Of a stretch of 64,000 nucleotides of DNA, positions 11,008-19,916 are shown piece after piece (the stretch's first letter is position 1; every line of letters starts with the position of its first letter). Origin of the DNA: Candidozyma auris (taxonomy: Eukaryota; Ascomycota; Pichiomycetes; Serinales; Metschnikowiaceae); assembly GCF_003013715.1 (NCBI RefSeq), contig NC_072814.1, positions 1,054,001-1,118,000 on the forward strand. Direction: 5' to 3'. Below the pieces are notes generated by a model. That model was given only the letters and a program-made list of their open reading frames with translations, was not told the DNA's origin and made no database searches. A program made the translations under genes and the position numbers.

Positions 11008-11076
11008 AAGGCCAAATACGAGGGCTACCGAAGGCCAGATACAAGGGCCACTGAGGGCCAGATACAAGGGCCACTT
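11008..11076. repeat. Three tandem 23-bp units
   Basis: Units at 11008-11030, 11031-11053 and 11054-11076 share the core GGCCARATACRAGGGCYAC. Units 2 and 3 are nearly identical and unit 1 is diverged. Non-coding minisatellite about 1 kb upstream of RIM8. Confidence 0.85.
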
Positions 11077-11159
11077 TGGGTTGGCGCTGGGTGCTTAGTA
11101 ATTGCATTGGTTTTTTAGTCACAGCGGTGCACTAAATATTTATTGTGTTTTAGTATGCT

Positions 11160-11235
11160 TTGTTGATTTTGTAAAATTTGTTGGTTTTGTTGGTTTTGTT
11201 AGTTCGGTTGGTTTTGGCAGTTTCGTAAGCTTTGT
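11160..11235. repeat. TTTTGTTGG-type low-complexity tract
   Basis: Degenerate tandem array of a 9-10 nt T/G-rich word (TTTTGTTGG, TTTGGCAG variants). No coding potential recognised. Confidence 0.6.
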
Positions 11236-11894
11236 TGGTTGGGCCGATCGTTTCTTTGTGGCCTGGCCTTGCCGCCTGGGCCCGTTGTTTCTTTGGGCCA
11301 GCTTTTCCCTTTCCACCTCGCTGTCAAGCCGCATGTTCGCGGCAGCGAATAGGCAAAAAAAGAGCAGTGGAACGAACCCCACTACTGAGACAGTGAGCAT
11401 AACCTCAGTAGAAGAGCATGAAACCCGGCATGGAAAATGAGATTTGGTGAAAAGATTCAAAGAAGAATTTGAAATCGAAGCATCCAAATTTGTAATATTT
11501 GCCTACGGACTTCGGGGGAGATAGGGGGTCCAGTCTCACTGCCTTGCTTCCCTATTTGGGCGACTTCTGTCACTGCTTATCTATTTCGTCTCCACCGCGC
11601 CAACGTTGCTGGGGACTGGAGGAAGGATAATTTTCCAGACTCACAAAGAACTTCTCTCGCTATTATGATAACCAATCTAGAGAACCGAAGCAACGGTGAC
11701 TTTTCCTCCTTTTTGCTCCTCGTTTCTTCCTTCGATCATCTCTCGGACTCCTTTCTCCCGAGGCATGTTGAGGGCTTCGAACCCAGCGCCCGCGATTACT
11801 GTAACGGCGTTCTTTGCAACCGATGCACAAGACCGGTTCGGAGATTCTGCACCATTTCCCAAGCAACTCTTCTAAATGGCCCCAGCAGCTTGCT

Positions 11895-11908
11895 ATTTGC
11901 AGCCATTA
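11895..11908 (+). promoter_or_regulatory. Recurrent element copy (TGCAG variant)
   Basis: ATTTGCAGCCATTA, between the NSR1 3' end and RIM8 upstream DNA. Confidence 0.5.
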
Positions 11909-12132
11909 CATTTGCCCTGGCCTACCTCTACAATTGCCTCTATTCAGTAACATATCTACACTCCCTCTATACATTTAACAGGGCATGATTATTGTATGTT
12001 TCCATATACTTAGCTAATGTACAAGGTGAAGTGTCACCGGGGATGCCTCTTTGTGAGTAGTCAGCCTCCGGCGTGACCTTACGGGTCAATGCAAACCGTC
12101 GTCCATCTTCTGCAACTGCAGCTTCTCCAGAC

Positions 12133-13527
12133 TTAGTCAAAAGTCTTCTTCTTGCCCTGGAACTGGGCGCTGCTGGGTCCGGTTCTCGTAGGCGTGGCCG
12201 ATCTCTCACGGCCACCAAATCCACCACGGCCTCCGCCAAAGCCGCCACGGCCTCCCCTGGCTGAACCAGGTCTCGAGGTTGGCTCCTTTGGCGTGGAGAA
12301 GTCCAATCTGCATGGACGCCCTTCAAGATACTCACCGTTCAAAGCGTTCAAGGCGGCCTGGGCTTCCTCAACAGAAGAATACTGGACGTAACCAAATCCC
12401 TTGGGCTGCTGGGTGTCTGGGTGGGTTGGAATACGGCAAGAAATCACGTTACCGTGTTCTCCAAACACTTCGAACAACTTGTCTCTGGAAGCATTGAATG
12501 ACAAGTTACCAATGAACAAAGTGTCGGAAGGAGCTGAAGGAACATCACCAAACTTCTTGGCTCTGTCCTGAGGCTTGGGTGTTTGCGGTTTACCAGTAGA
12601 CATGTCCAAGTTGACGGGTCTGCCGTCGATCTCCTTACCCTGGTACTCAGCCAATGCCTTCTCGGCAGCAGCCTTGCTCTCAAAATCAACGTAACCGTAG
12701 CCTCTAGACTTGCCGGTGGCTCTCTCCCACATCACTCTAGCACCTGTGACGCCACCAATGGGCTCAAACTCTCTCTGGAGCCACTCGTCGTCGACGTTCC
12801 ACGACAAGCGACCGACGAACAAGGTGGCTGGCTCACCAGTAGCCTCTGGAGTTGCTTCAGTCTTTTGTTTCTTGACAGGAGCCTCTTCTTCATCGGAAGA
12901 AGAAGCCTTACGCTTGCCGGACTCCTCCTGATCCTCAGTTTCTGACTCAGAGTCGGAGGAAGAAGATGAGTCGGAATCGGAATCGGAGTCGGAATCAGAA
13001 GACGATGAAGAAGACGATGACGAAGATGAGTCGGAGTCGGAGTCAGAATCAGAATCAGACTCAGAGCTCGAGGAGCTAGAAGAGCTCGAAGAGCTGGAGG
13101 ACTTGACATCCTCCTTCTTCTCTTCCTTCTTCTCCTCCTTCACTGGCTCAGGTTTCTTGTCCTCTTCATCGTCAGACTCATCGTCAGAAGAGTCGGAATC
13201 AGAAGACTCAGAAGACGAGTCGGAGTCAGAGCCAGACTCAGAAGAGCTGGAGCTGCTGGAGCTAGAGCTAGAGCTAGAGCTAGAGCTAGAGCTAGAGCTA
13301 GAGCTAGAGCTCGATTCTTTCTTAGCAACGGCCTTGGTCTCTTCCTCAGACTCAGAGTCGGAAGATTCAGAATCAGAGCTGGATTCAGACTCGGAACTCG
13401 AGCTGGATTCGGAGCTGGAGCTCGAGCTGGAGCTCGAGCTCGAAGAAGACTCCGAGTCGCTTGAGGAGGACTCCTGCTTTTTCGTGGTCTTGGTGACCTT
13501 GGCGGCTTTTGAAGAAGATTTAGCCAT
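12133..13527 (-). CDS. NSR1: Nsr1/nucleolin-like nucleolar protein
   Basis: A 464-codon ORF from an ATG at 13527. The N-terminal half (residues about 15-215) is almost pure Ser with Asp/Glu blocks, typical of casein-kinase-2 targets, followed by a lysine-rich nuclear-localisation stretch (KKQK near 225). Two RRM domains follow: about 237-313, with RNP2 LFVGRL and RNP1 SRGYGYVDF, and about 340-415, with LFIGNL and KGFGYVQY. The C-terminus carries an RGG box (ARGGRGGFGGGRGGFGG). This order matches Nsr1/nucleolin, which acts in pre-rRNA processing and 40S biogenesis in the nucleolus. Ser codons include an 8-fold 6-nt microsatellite. The antisense strand has a long spurious Leu/Glu-rich ORF produced by this repeat. 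Confidence 0.93.
   Translation of the reverse strand: MAKSSSKAAKVTKTTKKQESSSSDSESSSSSSSSSSSSSESSSSSESESSSDSESSDSESEEETKAVAKKESSSSSSSSSSSSSSSSSSSSSSSSSESGSDSDSSSESSDSDSSDDESDDEEDKKPEPVKEEKKEEKKEDVKSSSSSSSSSSSSSESDSDSDSDSDSSSSSSSSSSSDSDSDSDSDSSSSSDSESETEDQEESGKRKASSSDEEEAPVKKQKTEATPEATGEPATLFVGRLSWNVDDEWLQREFEPIGGVTGARVMWERATGKSRGYGYVDFESKAAAEKALAEYQGKEIDGRPVNLDMSTGKPQTPKPQDRAKKFGDVPSAPSDTLFIGNLSFNASRDKLFEVFGEHGNVISCRIPTHPDTQQPKGFGYVQYSSVEEAQAALNALNGEYLEGRPCRLDFSTPKEPTSRPGSARGGRGGFGGGRGGFGGRERSATPTRTGPSSAQFQGKKKTFD
13261..13308. repeat. In-frame hexanucleotide microsatellite in NSR1
   Basis: Eight perfect tandem copies of GCTAGA (plus strand), read as alternating TCT/AGC serine codons on the minus strand. 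Likely length-polymorphic between strains without breaking the frame. Confidence 0.92.
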
Positions 13528-14105
13528 TGTTAAAGAAAGATTGGGGTTAACTGTGTGAGATGATGTGAGAAGCGAAAAACTTGCCTAATGGATTTTTCCT
13601 GATGAGGTGCTGCACAGTGGCCCCAGGCTCATCAAGGCCTTGGACCATACAGAGTGGGGGACTGATAAATACACGGTCAGATGCCGAATGAATGATTCTT
13701 AAAAAACAAGGGCTTCATCATTTGCCTCCTGAAAAATTTGTCTTCAATTATAAGATTTCCCGACAATATTGGGCCAAATCGGCTCCAAGGCCTAGTGTGA
13801 GCAGTTACTGCATTTGCTTAACTTTTATTTCACCCAACAAGCAACAGGTAGGAAATCGTAGGTGAGAGAATTTATGCTTCAGTATACTTTATAAAACCTT
13901 TTTCTTGCCTTTCAATTTTCAGCATATATCCTGTTACTTCCAATTTGTCAGCTTGATTGAAGGCTTAATGTGCCATAACTTGCGTATTTTCATCATACAT
14001 GTAAACGTCTACTCTTCACCTTCACTGCTTTGGTGATCATATGAGTTGGAATTAATTAGAACGTTTGGAGAGGTCTTACAATACAAAATCGCCTTCGAAT
14101 ACGTG

Positions 14106-14120
14106 ATTTCGCAGCCAATA
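14106..14120 (+). promoter_or_regulatory. Recurrent element copy (CGCAG variant)
   Basis: ATTTCGCAGCCAATA, about 580 bp upstream of NSR1. The fourth base after CC is A, so no ATG is formed on the reverse strand. Confidence 0.55.
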
Positions 14121-15318
14121 CTATGGCTTCAAATAGAAACCACGGCGGGCATATTTTAGCACCTAACAAATTAATCTAAAGCTTCAAGTTATATTGTAAG
14201 CTCTACGTCTGTATCGTTGAAATTAATGATTTTTTCTCATGAAAGAACAGCGACAATTTTCAAATCATAATTTTTTTACAAGAACATCTTTGAGACCAAA
14301 GTCAGACATCTATAAGGAAGACAGTTTGAGGCTTTCAGCTAGTGGTTGGAGACCAAAACTCACTACCATGGAGCATTTCAAGTCATCTTTTATTGTCGAG
14401 CAAGAAGAGCCTACCTCTAAGGCCATTGCATCCATGTGAGAAGTACATAGGGAAATCCTTACCTTCATTGATCCAATATTTGCACCCTTACAAAAATTTC
14501 CCTTGAAAAATCATTTCAGTTGCGTTATTATTGATAACTTTCGGTCTGCCCTGTGAAAGACCATCCCTCAGGGTCAAGTACCTCATGCATTTACGTCTCT
14601 TGTTTATCGGGCATACATGATTTTTTTTTTTTTTTAAAAAAAAGAATACCAGTGTGCGGTCGTGACAAGAGAATAAAGAAGCAGAAACCCGATGGTACTG
14701 GAACAAATCGAAATACTAGAAGAAGAGTATCCCACCGGGATTTTGCCCATCATGCACGATAATGCGTTTCATGCGTCTTCTTGCAGGTTCTTCAACACCG
14801 GTGTTTGAACAAACACCGAGTAGCACAAAGCTACCCTTGAAAAGAAGCTGATTTCATTCATACCTCTCGCGTATTATTTGACTGCTACATGCTGAAGCGT
14901 ATTCTTGTCTCTTTGTGAAGTACTTTTCAATATAGTGATGCAGCCTGCGAGACATTCGAATAAGTTAAGGTCTGCTATCAGCTTCACACACATGTCATCT
15001 TTACTTCGTCGTGATGCGTGATCTTGATGCCACATTGACATCAATGTTCTGTAAAATATGAAGCAGGTGAAATCATGAGTTGAAGCTGAACTCGTTTGGC
15101 ACAATCATTTGACTCAGTCGATCGACTAAAAAAAGAGTCTTCTTGTATTTAACTCATGTTTGTACATGCAATTGATATCTTTTAAAGGAACTTCTAAATC
15201 TTACATTGATATCAATATCCTCTCTTACCACCAAAAGCTACAAAATAATCATGTTGGTCATTCTGCTTACGTATGAGTCGTTGATGTGGGTTATTTACGC
15301 TAATGATTTGTTTTGGGG

Positions 15319-15408
15319 ATCCGTGTATTCTTGTGATTATTTGTGACCTACAAGAGGTTTGCTAGACAAATTTCAGACTTTCACAAACAATCGCAAGAAT
15401 ACACGGAT
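15319..15408. repeat. Long inverted repeat (28-bp arms, 34-nt loop)
   Basis: Left arm 15319-15346 and right arm 15381-15408 are reverse complements at 26 of 28 positions, beginning ATCCGTGTATTCTTG. The arms could fold into a stable hairpin in RNA or cruciform DNA. No flanking gene, poly-T terminator or target-site duplication is evident. Confidence 0.85.
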
Positions 15409-15928
15409 ATCTGTCGACACTCAGAGCCAAGGGCCTCAAATTTGCCCCAAAATATGGTCTCATAACCCAATGAAGAAACCTTCTTGCACAAAATACAATA
15501 GGCAATGTGTATCACCATGAACGATTCATAAAGCCACTAAAAAAAGTTAAGGAGCTTTTGAGGGGTTACTCAAAAACGGTTCTAGTTAACACCTGTAACT
15601 GCTAATTACACTGGTCACAACACATGGTCCTTAAAAAGTATCACTGTCATAGAGCCAATCTAAGACGGTGAAATCTGCCCAGCAATTACTCACGGCTCCA
15701 AAGAAACCGGTTTGCATTATCTGTAGCCGGCAAAAGTCCCTCTATTGTCCTTTACACTCAATTCTCATCGTCTACGATCTTGAACCACTTTCAAATCTTC
15801 CACATTTCACAATTTCCACGCTTTTATCCACTTCTCCACTTCCAATTTTTTCATTTGCTATGAGTTTTGACATCGGCTCAGCTAGGCAAAGTCTGCCGCC
15901 TTCCGCCATGTTTGTTACCCTGAGGCAG

Positions 15929-15944
15929 ATTTTCGCAGCCAAAT
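15929..15944 (+). promoter_or_regulatory. Recurrent element copy (CGCAG variant)
   Basis: ATTTTCGCAGCCAAAT, about 755 bp upstream of LEU4. Confidence 0.55.
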
Positions 15945-16149
15945 GTCTATCTAAAAGGTTTTATAGCAATTTCAATGGAGGGCAGCTTTTGGATGCAAGA
16001 GACAAATCACTTGTTCACAGACTATTTTACTTTCCCACTTAGATTACAGTCCCTAGTTGGCCCCAGTTTTTAGTGAACCTTCCTTTTTCCACTTAGTTAT
16101 TGCCCATTCCTGAGTGGCTGCTTCTGGCACCTGCAAAGAACCCTCCAGC

Positions 16150-16159
16150 GCGGAACCGG
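16150..16159. promoter_or_regulatory. Leu3-like site upstream of LEU4
   Basis: GCGGAACCGG matches the Leu3 consensus CCGGNNCCGG at 9 of 10 positions, 540 bp upstream of LEU4. Leu3 with alpha-isopropylmalate controls leucine genes in yeasts. Placement is suggestive only. Confidence 0.4.
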
Positions 16160-16406
16160 GCATATTCTGTGGAGACTTTCAAAATCGCCTCATCGGGCCC
16201 GCAACATTATCAGACCCCAAAAAGGCGATACAATACAACAGAAATACGATTAATAAATCTAGATATGATAAGCAAAGCGTCTTTGCTTACCAGCATTCAA
16301 AAATTATATGTATCTTTTTTTCGTTTAAATCTTCTAAGGTCGAAAGACGTCCTCCACTTCGTCTTTCCCCCCACCCCCAAGTCTGCTCATATTTTTTCGC
16401 ATCCTC

Positions 16407-16467
16407 TGACTCAGAGCTTCCCCACCAAACACACTACCTCAAATGACACCACGTGAACAGTGAGTCA
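16407..16467. promoter_or_regulatory. Two Gcn4-type sites flanking an E-box, LEU4 promoter
   Basis: TGACTCA at 16407-16413 and TGAGTCA at 16461-16467 are exact Gcn4 (general amino-acid control) sites. CACGTG lies at 16450-16455. They sit about 230-290 bp upstream of the LEU4 ATG, the expected distance for functional sites. Confidence 0.65.
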
Positions 16468-16698
16468 CTTTGCAATATTTAAAGGCAGTTTCTCTCTAAA
16501 ACCCAACTCAAACTGATCAAACTGTTCCTACTTTTTTACTAGGGCTCCGCTTCTGCCGTTTTTCTTTTGCCCTTTTCTCTGCTGTCACGTACTGCCTGCG
16601 CTACCCCAGACCGGGCCGGAATCGCGAGAAAAATCGAATATACTCACTAGCGCTCGTTTTTTTTGAAAGATCTTTTCTGATCACACCTTCTTCTTCAA

Positions 16699-18471
16699 AT
16701 GTTCAAACAAACAAGAGTGTTGCTACAAAAACCTAGTTACAACATCATGCCTTACACAAACATGTTGAGAGATCCCTCAACGAAATACACCATGGCCAAG
16801 GGCGTGAAACTCCCCGACAGAACTTGGCCCGACAAGCAAATCACAAAAGCTCCCCGTTGGCTTTCGACCGACTTGAGAGACGGTAACCAGTCGCTCCCGG
16901 ACCCGATGTCGATCGCTGAGAAGAAGGAGTACTTCAAGAAGTTGGTTGAAGTTGGCTTCAAGGAGATCGAAGTTTCTTTCCCCTCGGCATCACAGACTGA
17001 TTTCGACTTCACAAGGTATGCGGTTGAAACCGCCCCAGACGACGTGGCCATCCAGGTCTTGACCCAGTCCAGGGAACACCTTGTGCGCAGAACGGTGGAA
17101 AGTGTCGTTGGCGCCAAAAAGGCCATCATCCATGTGTACTTGGCCACCTCAGACTTGTTCAGAGACGTTGTGTTCAACATGACGAAACAGCAGGCTATTG
17201 ACAAGGCCGTCGAAACCGCCAAGTTGGTGAGATCCTTAACAAAAGATGACCCTACGAAACAGGAGACCGAATGGAACCTTCAGTTCTCTCCAGAGTGTTT
17301 CTCTGACACCCCTACTGATTTTGCTGTGGAGATTTGTGAAGCCGTTAAAGCCGTCTGGGAACCTACTGTTGAGCACCCTATGATTTTTAACTTGCCTGCC
17401 ACGGTTGAAGTGGCCGGCCCCAACGTGTACGCTGACCAGATTGAGTACTTCTGCAGAAATATCAGTGAACGTGAGAAGATCTGTGTGTCCGTCCACCCTC
17501 ACAACGACAGAGGATGTGGCGTTGCTGCTGCTGAGTTGGGTGTACTTGCTGGTGCAGACAGAATTGAGGGCTGTGTATTTGGTAACGGTGAAAGAACGGG
17601 TAACGTTGATTTGGTCACTCTTGCATTGAACTTGTACACCAACGGTGTCTCTCCCGAATTGGATTTCTCCGACATCGAGGAGTTGATTGCCATCTCTGAA
17701 AAGTGCAATAAGATCCCTGTCCACCCAAGAGCTCCATACGCTGGTTCCCTTGTTGTGTGTGCATTCTCTGGTTCTCACCAGGATGCCATCAAGAAGGGCT
17801 TCCAGAGAGCCGAGAAGAACCCAGACGACCCAATGTGGAAGATTCCATACTTGCCATTGGATCCAAAAGATATTGGCAGAACTTACGAGGCTGTCATCAG
17901 AGTCAACTCTCAGTCTGGCAAGGGTGGTGCTGCCTGGGTGATCTTGAGATCTATGGGCTTGGACTTGCCCAGAACTTTGCAAGTGGAGTTCTCCACAGTT
18001 GTCCAGAACGAGGCTGACAAGTTGGGTAGAGAGTTGAAGATTGAAGAAATCAACGAGCTCTTCAAGAAACATTACATCTACACCGGCGAGTCTTTCATCA
18101 CTCTCGAAAACTATGAGACCTCCAAGACTAAGGGCGAGAACAACACTCGTGAGATCCGGGCCGACTTGGTGGTCAATGGCAAGCCTGTCACTGTTTCTGG
18201 TAACGGTAATGGTCCAATTTCCGCCTTCGTTGACGCTGTTGCCAAGCAGTTTGGTACTTTCTTCGAGGTCAAGAACTATACCGAGCACACCATGGGCGCA
18301 GGCAGCTCTTCCAAGGCTGCCACGTACATTGAGCTCTCCTTCTTGGGTTCCTCTGGCAAGCAGACTACGAGATGGGGATGTGGTATTGACTCCGATGTCA
18401 GCGAGTCGTCTCTCAAAGCGATTGTCGCTGTGCTTAACCACTTGATCAGAGCTGGTGAGCTCAAGGTGTAA
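16699..18471 (+). CDS. LEU4: 2-isopropylmalate synthase
   Basis: 590 codons, close to S. cerevisiae Leu4 (619), and alignable with it throughout from memory. It catalyses acetyl-CoA + 2-ketoisovalerate to 2-isopropylmalate, the committed step of leucine synthesis. The DRE-TIM metallolyase barrel occupies about 45-380, with LSTDLRDGNQS at about 56-66 and metal ligands H266 and H268 in VHPHNDRGCG. The C-terminal regulatory (LeuA allosteric) domain spans about 440-590. Met1 begins a basic, Arg/Lys-containing presequence, while Met17 and Met22 could start a cytosolic form beginning near the conserved NMLRDPSTKY; dual localisation by alternative starts is known for Leu4. Promoter Gcn4 and Leu3-like sites fit the function. 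Confidence 0.96.
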   Translation: MFKQTRVLLQKPSYNIMPYTNMLRDPSTKYTMAKGVKLPDRTWPDKQITKAPRWLSTDLRDGNQSLPDPMSIAEKKEYFKKLVEVGFKEIEVSFPSASQTDFDFTRYAVETAPDDVAIQVLTQSREHLVRRTVESVVGAKKAIIHVYLATSDLFRDVVFNMTKQQAIDKAVETAKLVRSLTKDDPTKQETEWNLQFSPECFSDTPTDFAVEICEAVKAVWEPTVEHPMIFNLPATVEVAGPNVYADQIEYFCRNISEREKICVSVHPHNDRGCGVAAAELGVLAGADRIEGCVFGNGERTGNVDLVTLALNLYTNGVSPELDFSDIEELIAISEKCNKIPVHPRAPYAGSLVVCAFSGSHQDAIKKGFQRAEKNPDDPMWKIPYLPLDPKDIGRTYEAVIRVNSQSGKGGAAWVILRSMGLDLPRTLQVEFSTVVQNEADKLGRELKIEEINELFKKHYIYTGESFITLENYETSKTKGENNTREIRADLVVNGKPVTVSGNGNGPISAFVDAVAKQFGTFFEVKNYTEHTMGAGSSSKAATYIELSFLGSSGKQTTRWGCGIDSDVSESSLKAIVAVLNHLIRAGELKV

Positions 18472-18718
18472 GACAGGATTTAGTTGACCTAAAGACCTTT
18501 TAAAAATATAGCAGTATACTGGAATAAAAAGCTTCAGAGTGCCGATGGGTTGTAGATATTAAGTGGTCTAGAGCTGGAGATAATTTAATTTGAGGTCGCT
18601 CTGATCATGCGGAAGAGATGCCTAGGCGATAGATAAGATTAGGGCTCCTTTTGTAGTTGCTATCTTTTTGTTATGCTCCCTGTTCAATATCATGCTTGGA
18701 AGAATTGTATGGAATAAT

Positions 18719-18735
18719 AGTTTTCGCAGCCATTT
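18719..18735 (+). promoter_or_regulatory. Recurrent element copy (CGCAG variant)
   Basis: AGTTTTCGCAGCCATTT in the LEU4-RPL16 interval (18472-19313), about 580 bp upstream of RPL16. The rest of this 842-bp gap holds the RPL16 promoter and no gene. Confidence 0.55.
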
Positions 18736-19088
18736 CATCAAAGACCAAGGGATATGTGAACATCACGAGCGAGATTACTTATTTTTAATTTTCTTTTTTT
18801 GACTGAATGAACAGGGCAAATGATTTGCAAATGAAAGCTGTGAAGTGAGAAAACCAAAAGTCTTGCTTTGCAGTGGAGACTTTCAAATTTACGTTTACTA
18901 TCTCCATTACCATTCCTTCTGCATCTCACTCAAACTACTTCAGGTAGATCTCCTTGTAAACAGACACAAGCCACGTTATTCCAACTCCAAAAATACAATC
19001 GCTATGGTCATATTGAGCAAATACACGAGTTGTAGTTTTTTTTCGAAGTCGTGAGTTCACTAATGCATAATGATAGTTTCTAGGGCTG

Positions 19089-19104
19089 AACCCTAACCAC
19101 GTGA
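19089..19104 (+). promoter_or_regulatory. Tbf1 + Cbf1 composite ribosomal-protein promoter site
   Basis: AACCCTAA (reverse of TTAGGGTT, Tbf1) at 19089-19096 is followed by CACGTGA (Cbf1) at 19098-19104, about 210 bp upstream of RPL16. In Candida albicans, Tbf1 with Cbf1 drives ribosomal-protein genes in place of Rap1 (established knowledge), so the arrangement fits both gene and lineage. Confidence 0.8.
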
Positions 19105-19313
19105 TGAGTATATTACCACCAAAAACCCTTGGTTTTGCCTGCACACAGCGTGCTCTCCATAGACAACTCCATACTATATCTTCCCCAAGCATTAAGTCAA
19201 TATAGTGTGAACCTGAGCCATCCTGCAGTACCCGCACACCACAAAAATTTTCATAGACACCATCAAAAAAAAAACCTCTTCTTTCCCATCCTCCTTGGAA
19301 TACAGAAAAACCA

Positions 19314-19916
19314 ATGTCCGATTTCCAACCAGTTGTTGTCATTGACGGTAAGGGTCACCTCTTGGGTCGTTTGGCCTCGATTGTGGCCAAGCAGTTGTTG
19401 AACGGCCAGAAGATTGTTGTGGTGAGATGTGAGGCCCTCAACATCTCTGGTGAGTTCTTCAGAAACAAGTTGAAGTTCCACGACTACTTGAGAAAGGCCA
19501 CCAGATACAACAAGACCAAGGGTCCTTTCCACTTCAGAGCTCCTTCCAGAGTTTTGTACAAGGCCATCAGAGGCATGATCCCTCACAAGACCGCCAGAGG
19601 TAAGGCTGCCTTGGAGAGATTGAAGGTGTTCGAGGGTATTCCTCCTCCATACGACAAAAAGAAGAGAGTCGTTGTTCCTCAGGCCTTGAGAGTCCTCAGA
19701 TTGATGCCTGGTAGAAAGTACACTACTGTGGGCAAGTTGTCCACCTCTGTGGGCTGGAAGTACGAGTCTGTTGTGGACAAGTTGGAGGAGAAGAGAAAGG
19801 TGAGATCTGCCGAGTACTACGCCAGAAAGGTCGCTGCTTCCAAGAAGTTGGCCCAGGCCAAGGCCCAGGCCAGCGAGACGGAGGTTGCCCAGAAGTTGGC
19901 TTCTTTTGGCTACTAA
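19314..19916 (+). CDS. RPL16: 60S ribosomal protein L16 (uL13)
   Basis: 200 codons with the full uL13 family length. It begins [20 protein letters not shown], with the family blocks [21 protein letters not shown] and [10 protein letters not shown], and a basic eukaryote-specific C-terminal helix. It is a component of the large subunit near the exit-tunnel side. Codon use is extremely biased (TTG for Leu, AGA for Arg, no CTG), as expected of a highly expressed gene. No intron interrupts the frame, unlike the S. cerevisiae copies. The Tbf1/Cbf1 promoter lies upstream. Copy number in the genome cannot be judged here. Confidence 0.97.
   Translation: MSDFQPVVVIDGKGHLLGRLASIVAKQLLNGQKIVVVRCEALNISGEFFRNKLKFHDYLRKATRYNKTKGPFHFRAPSRVLYKAIRGMIPHKTARGKAALERLKVFEGIPPPYDKKKRVVVPQALRVLRLMPGRKYTTVGKLSTSVGWKYESVVDKLEEKRKVRSAEYYARKVAASKKLAQAKAQASETEVAQKLASFGY

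Larger units (their letters stand above)
10044..12132. other. 2.1-kb region upstream of RIM8
   Basis: Long 5' region of RIM8, ending at the 3' end of NSR1. It contains an AT dinucleotide tract (10411-10437), three 23-bp tandem units (11008-11076), a TTTTGTTGG-type low-complexity run (about 11160-11235) and one strict recurrent element (11895-11908). No gene is convincing. A GGTTCGAA-like string on the minus strand near 11780 does not fold into a tRNA. Confidence 0.6.
13528..16698. other. 3.2-kb ORF-poor divergent region NSR1/LEU4
   Basis: Longest interval in the window without a recognised gene and visibly AT-rich. It holds two strict recurrent elements (14106-14120, 15929-15944), a T15/A8 homopolymer junction near 14623-14643, a 28-bp inverted repeat (15319-15408), and the LEU4 regulatory sites at 16.1-16.5 kb. 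ORFs at 15668-16042 and 16100-16456 show no domain and overlap promoter DNA. Confidence 0.6.

Noticed and set aside
11677..11866. Possible minus-strand tRNA near GGTTCGAAGCCC
   Set aside because: The T-arm pairs only three bases and no acceptor stem or A box could be folded.
13103..13558. Plus-strand ORF rich in alternating Leu/Glu opposite NSR1
   Set aside because: It is the antisense reading of the serine repeat; no domain, and the minus-strand RRM protein is certain.
15668..16456. ORFs of 110-124 codons between NSR1 and LEU4
   Set aside because: No homology signals; they overlap LEU4 control sites and a recurrent element.
16595..16620. CCGGGCCGG near LEU4 as a Leu3 site
   Set aside because: Half-site spacing is one base short of CCGGNNCCGG; the site at 16150 is better.
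17236..18441. 401-codon antisense ORF across LEU4
   Set aside because: Shadow of a strongly conserved enzyme on the other strand.
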